In this document: positions 7,174-7,493 of the stretch, in pieces
Numbering within the stretch: position 1 is the first letter of the stretch
How the letters are laid out: every line of letters begins with the position of its first letter
Assembly (NCBI GenBank): GCA_013204125.1
Contig: JABMOP010000183.1
Span: 1-7,493 of the forward strand
DNA from: Rhodospirillales bacterium
Lineage (GTDB): Bacteria; Pseudomonadota; Alphaproteobacteria; Rhodospirillales; UBA2165
DNA length: 7,493 nucleotides
Reading direction: 5' to 3'
Notes under the pieces: model-generated
What the model was told of the DNA's origin: nothing
The model's database searches: none
The model's input: the letters and a program-made list of their open reading frames with translations, nothing else
Program-made: the position numbers and the translations under genes

Positions 7174-7180
7174 GGGGAGG
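7174..7180 (+). promoter_or_regulatory. Strong Shine-Dalgarno site of the Rieske oxygenase gene
   Basis: GGGGAGG lies 4 nt before ATG 7185. It is the strongest ribosome binding site in the window and fixes the start. The 79-nt gap after the MFS gene (7106-7184) shows no clear hairpin terminator and no convincing -35/-10 pair. Co-transcription with the MFS gene is possible but unproven. Confidence 0.75.
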
Positions 7181-7184
7181 CACT

Positions 7185-7493
7185 ATGTTTCTGGAAACCG
7201 ATCAACCCTGGCCGCGAAACGCGTGGTATCAAGCGGCGTGGGCCAATGAAATTGAACAAAAACCGTTCAAGCGGACAATTCTGAACGAGCCCGTGGTCTT
7301 GTTTCGGGATCAGGACGGCGCGGCGCACGCGCTGGAAGATCGCTGCTGTCACCGGGCGACGCCGCTGAGCATGGGCGAAGTGGTCGCGGGCGGTTTGCAA
7401 TGCGGATACCACGGCATGGTCTTCGATGGAGCGGGCAAATGCGTCAAAATCCCCGGCCAGGACAGGATTACCGAACGCGCCCAAGTGCGCAGC
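7185..7493 (+). CDS. Rieske [2Fe-2S] ring-hydroxylating oxygenase alpha subunit (N-terminal part, runs off right edge)
   Basis: The first 103 residues hold a complete Rieske domain. The cluster ligands are C54-x-H56 (in EDRCCHR) and C73-x2-H76 (in LQCGYHG), with 16 residues between H56 and C73. The flanks RNAWYQAAWANEI (11-23), EPVVLFRDQDG (35-45) and MVFDGAGKCVKIPGQ (78-92) are typical of the one-component alpha subunit group that includes vanillate O-demethylase oxygenase (VanA) and related phenolic or aromatic-acid oxygenases. In such enzymes the Rieske centre passes electrons from a reductase to a mononuclear iron in the C-terminal domain, which hydroxylates or demethylates the substrate. 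That catalytic domain lies beyond the window, so substrate and subfamily cannot be decided. The start is set by GGGGAGG 4 nt upstream. The partner reductase is not visible. It follows an MFS transporter gene on the same strand. Confidence 0.93.
   Translation, partial: MFLETDQPWPRNAWYQAAWANEIEQKPFKRTILNEPVVLFRDQDGAAHALEDRCCHRATPLSMGEVVAGGLQCGYHGMVFDGAGKCVKIPGQDRITERAQVRS

Noticed and set aside
7106..7184. Promoter for the Rieske gene from TTTACA at 7129-7134
   Set aside because: At 17-nt spacing the -10 position reads CGCGTC; AT-rich alternatives have spacers far outside the usual range.

Overview
The window looks like ordinary chromosomal DNA of an alphaproteobacterium. The grounds are moderately high GC by eye, a stand-alone ribbon-helix-helix protein of the alphaproteobacterial RHH_4 type, a very large AsmA protein with a proline-rich tail, and a Rieske oxygenase alpha subunit of the kind common in Rhizobiales and Rhodospirillales. 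The lineage is an inference from protein style; no marker gene is present. I see no tRNA, rRNA, CRISPR array, insertion sequence, integrase or phage gene.

Layout from left to right: (1) 1-637, minus strand: a SCO1/SenC-type copper chaperone for cytochrome oxidase assembly, cut by the left window edge. (2) 638-762: a divergent intergenic region with promoter-like hexamers on both strands. (3) 763-1782, plus strand: a CobD/CbiB-family membrane protein that has lost several family motifs. Its stop codon overlaps the GTG start of (4) 1779-2000, a 73-residue ribbon-helix-helix protein. (5) 2004-5693, minus strand: a 1229-residue AsmA-family envelope protein that starts at TTG, carries three perfect 24-bp in-frame repeats, and ends 3 bp from the RHH gene in a tail-to-tail arrangement. 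(6) 5694-5821: a second divergent intergenic region. (7) 5822-7105, plus strand: an MFS_3-type (EntS-like) transporter. (8) 7185-7493, plus strand: the N-terminal Rieske domain of a ring-hydroxylating oxygenase alpha subunit, cut by the right edge.

The genes form four transcription units that alternate in direction: SCO leftward, CobD-like plus RHH rightward, AsmA leftward, MFS plus Rieske rightward. Only two pairs look functionally linked: the CobD-like/RHH pair by a 4-nt stop-start overlap, and the MFS/Rieske pair by direction and a 79-nt gap. SCO and AsmA are both envelope housekeeping functions, but nothing in the sequence ties them together.

I did not find a convincing new system. The observation most worth following is the motif-poor CobD-like protein, coupled to a small putative regulator and not beside any recognisable cobalamin gene in this window.
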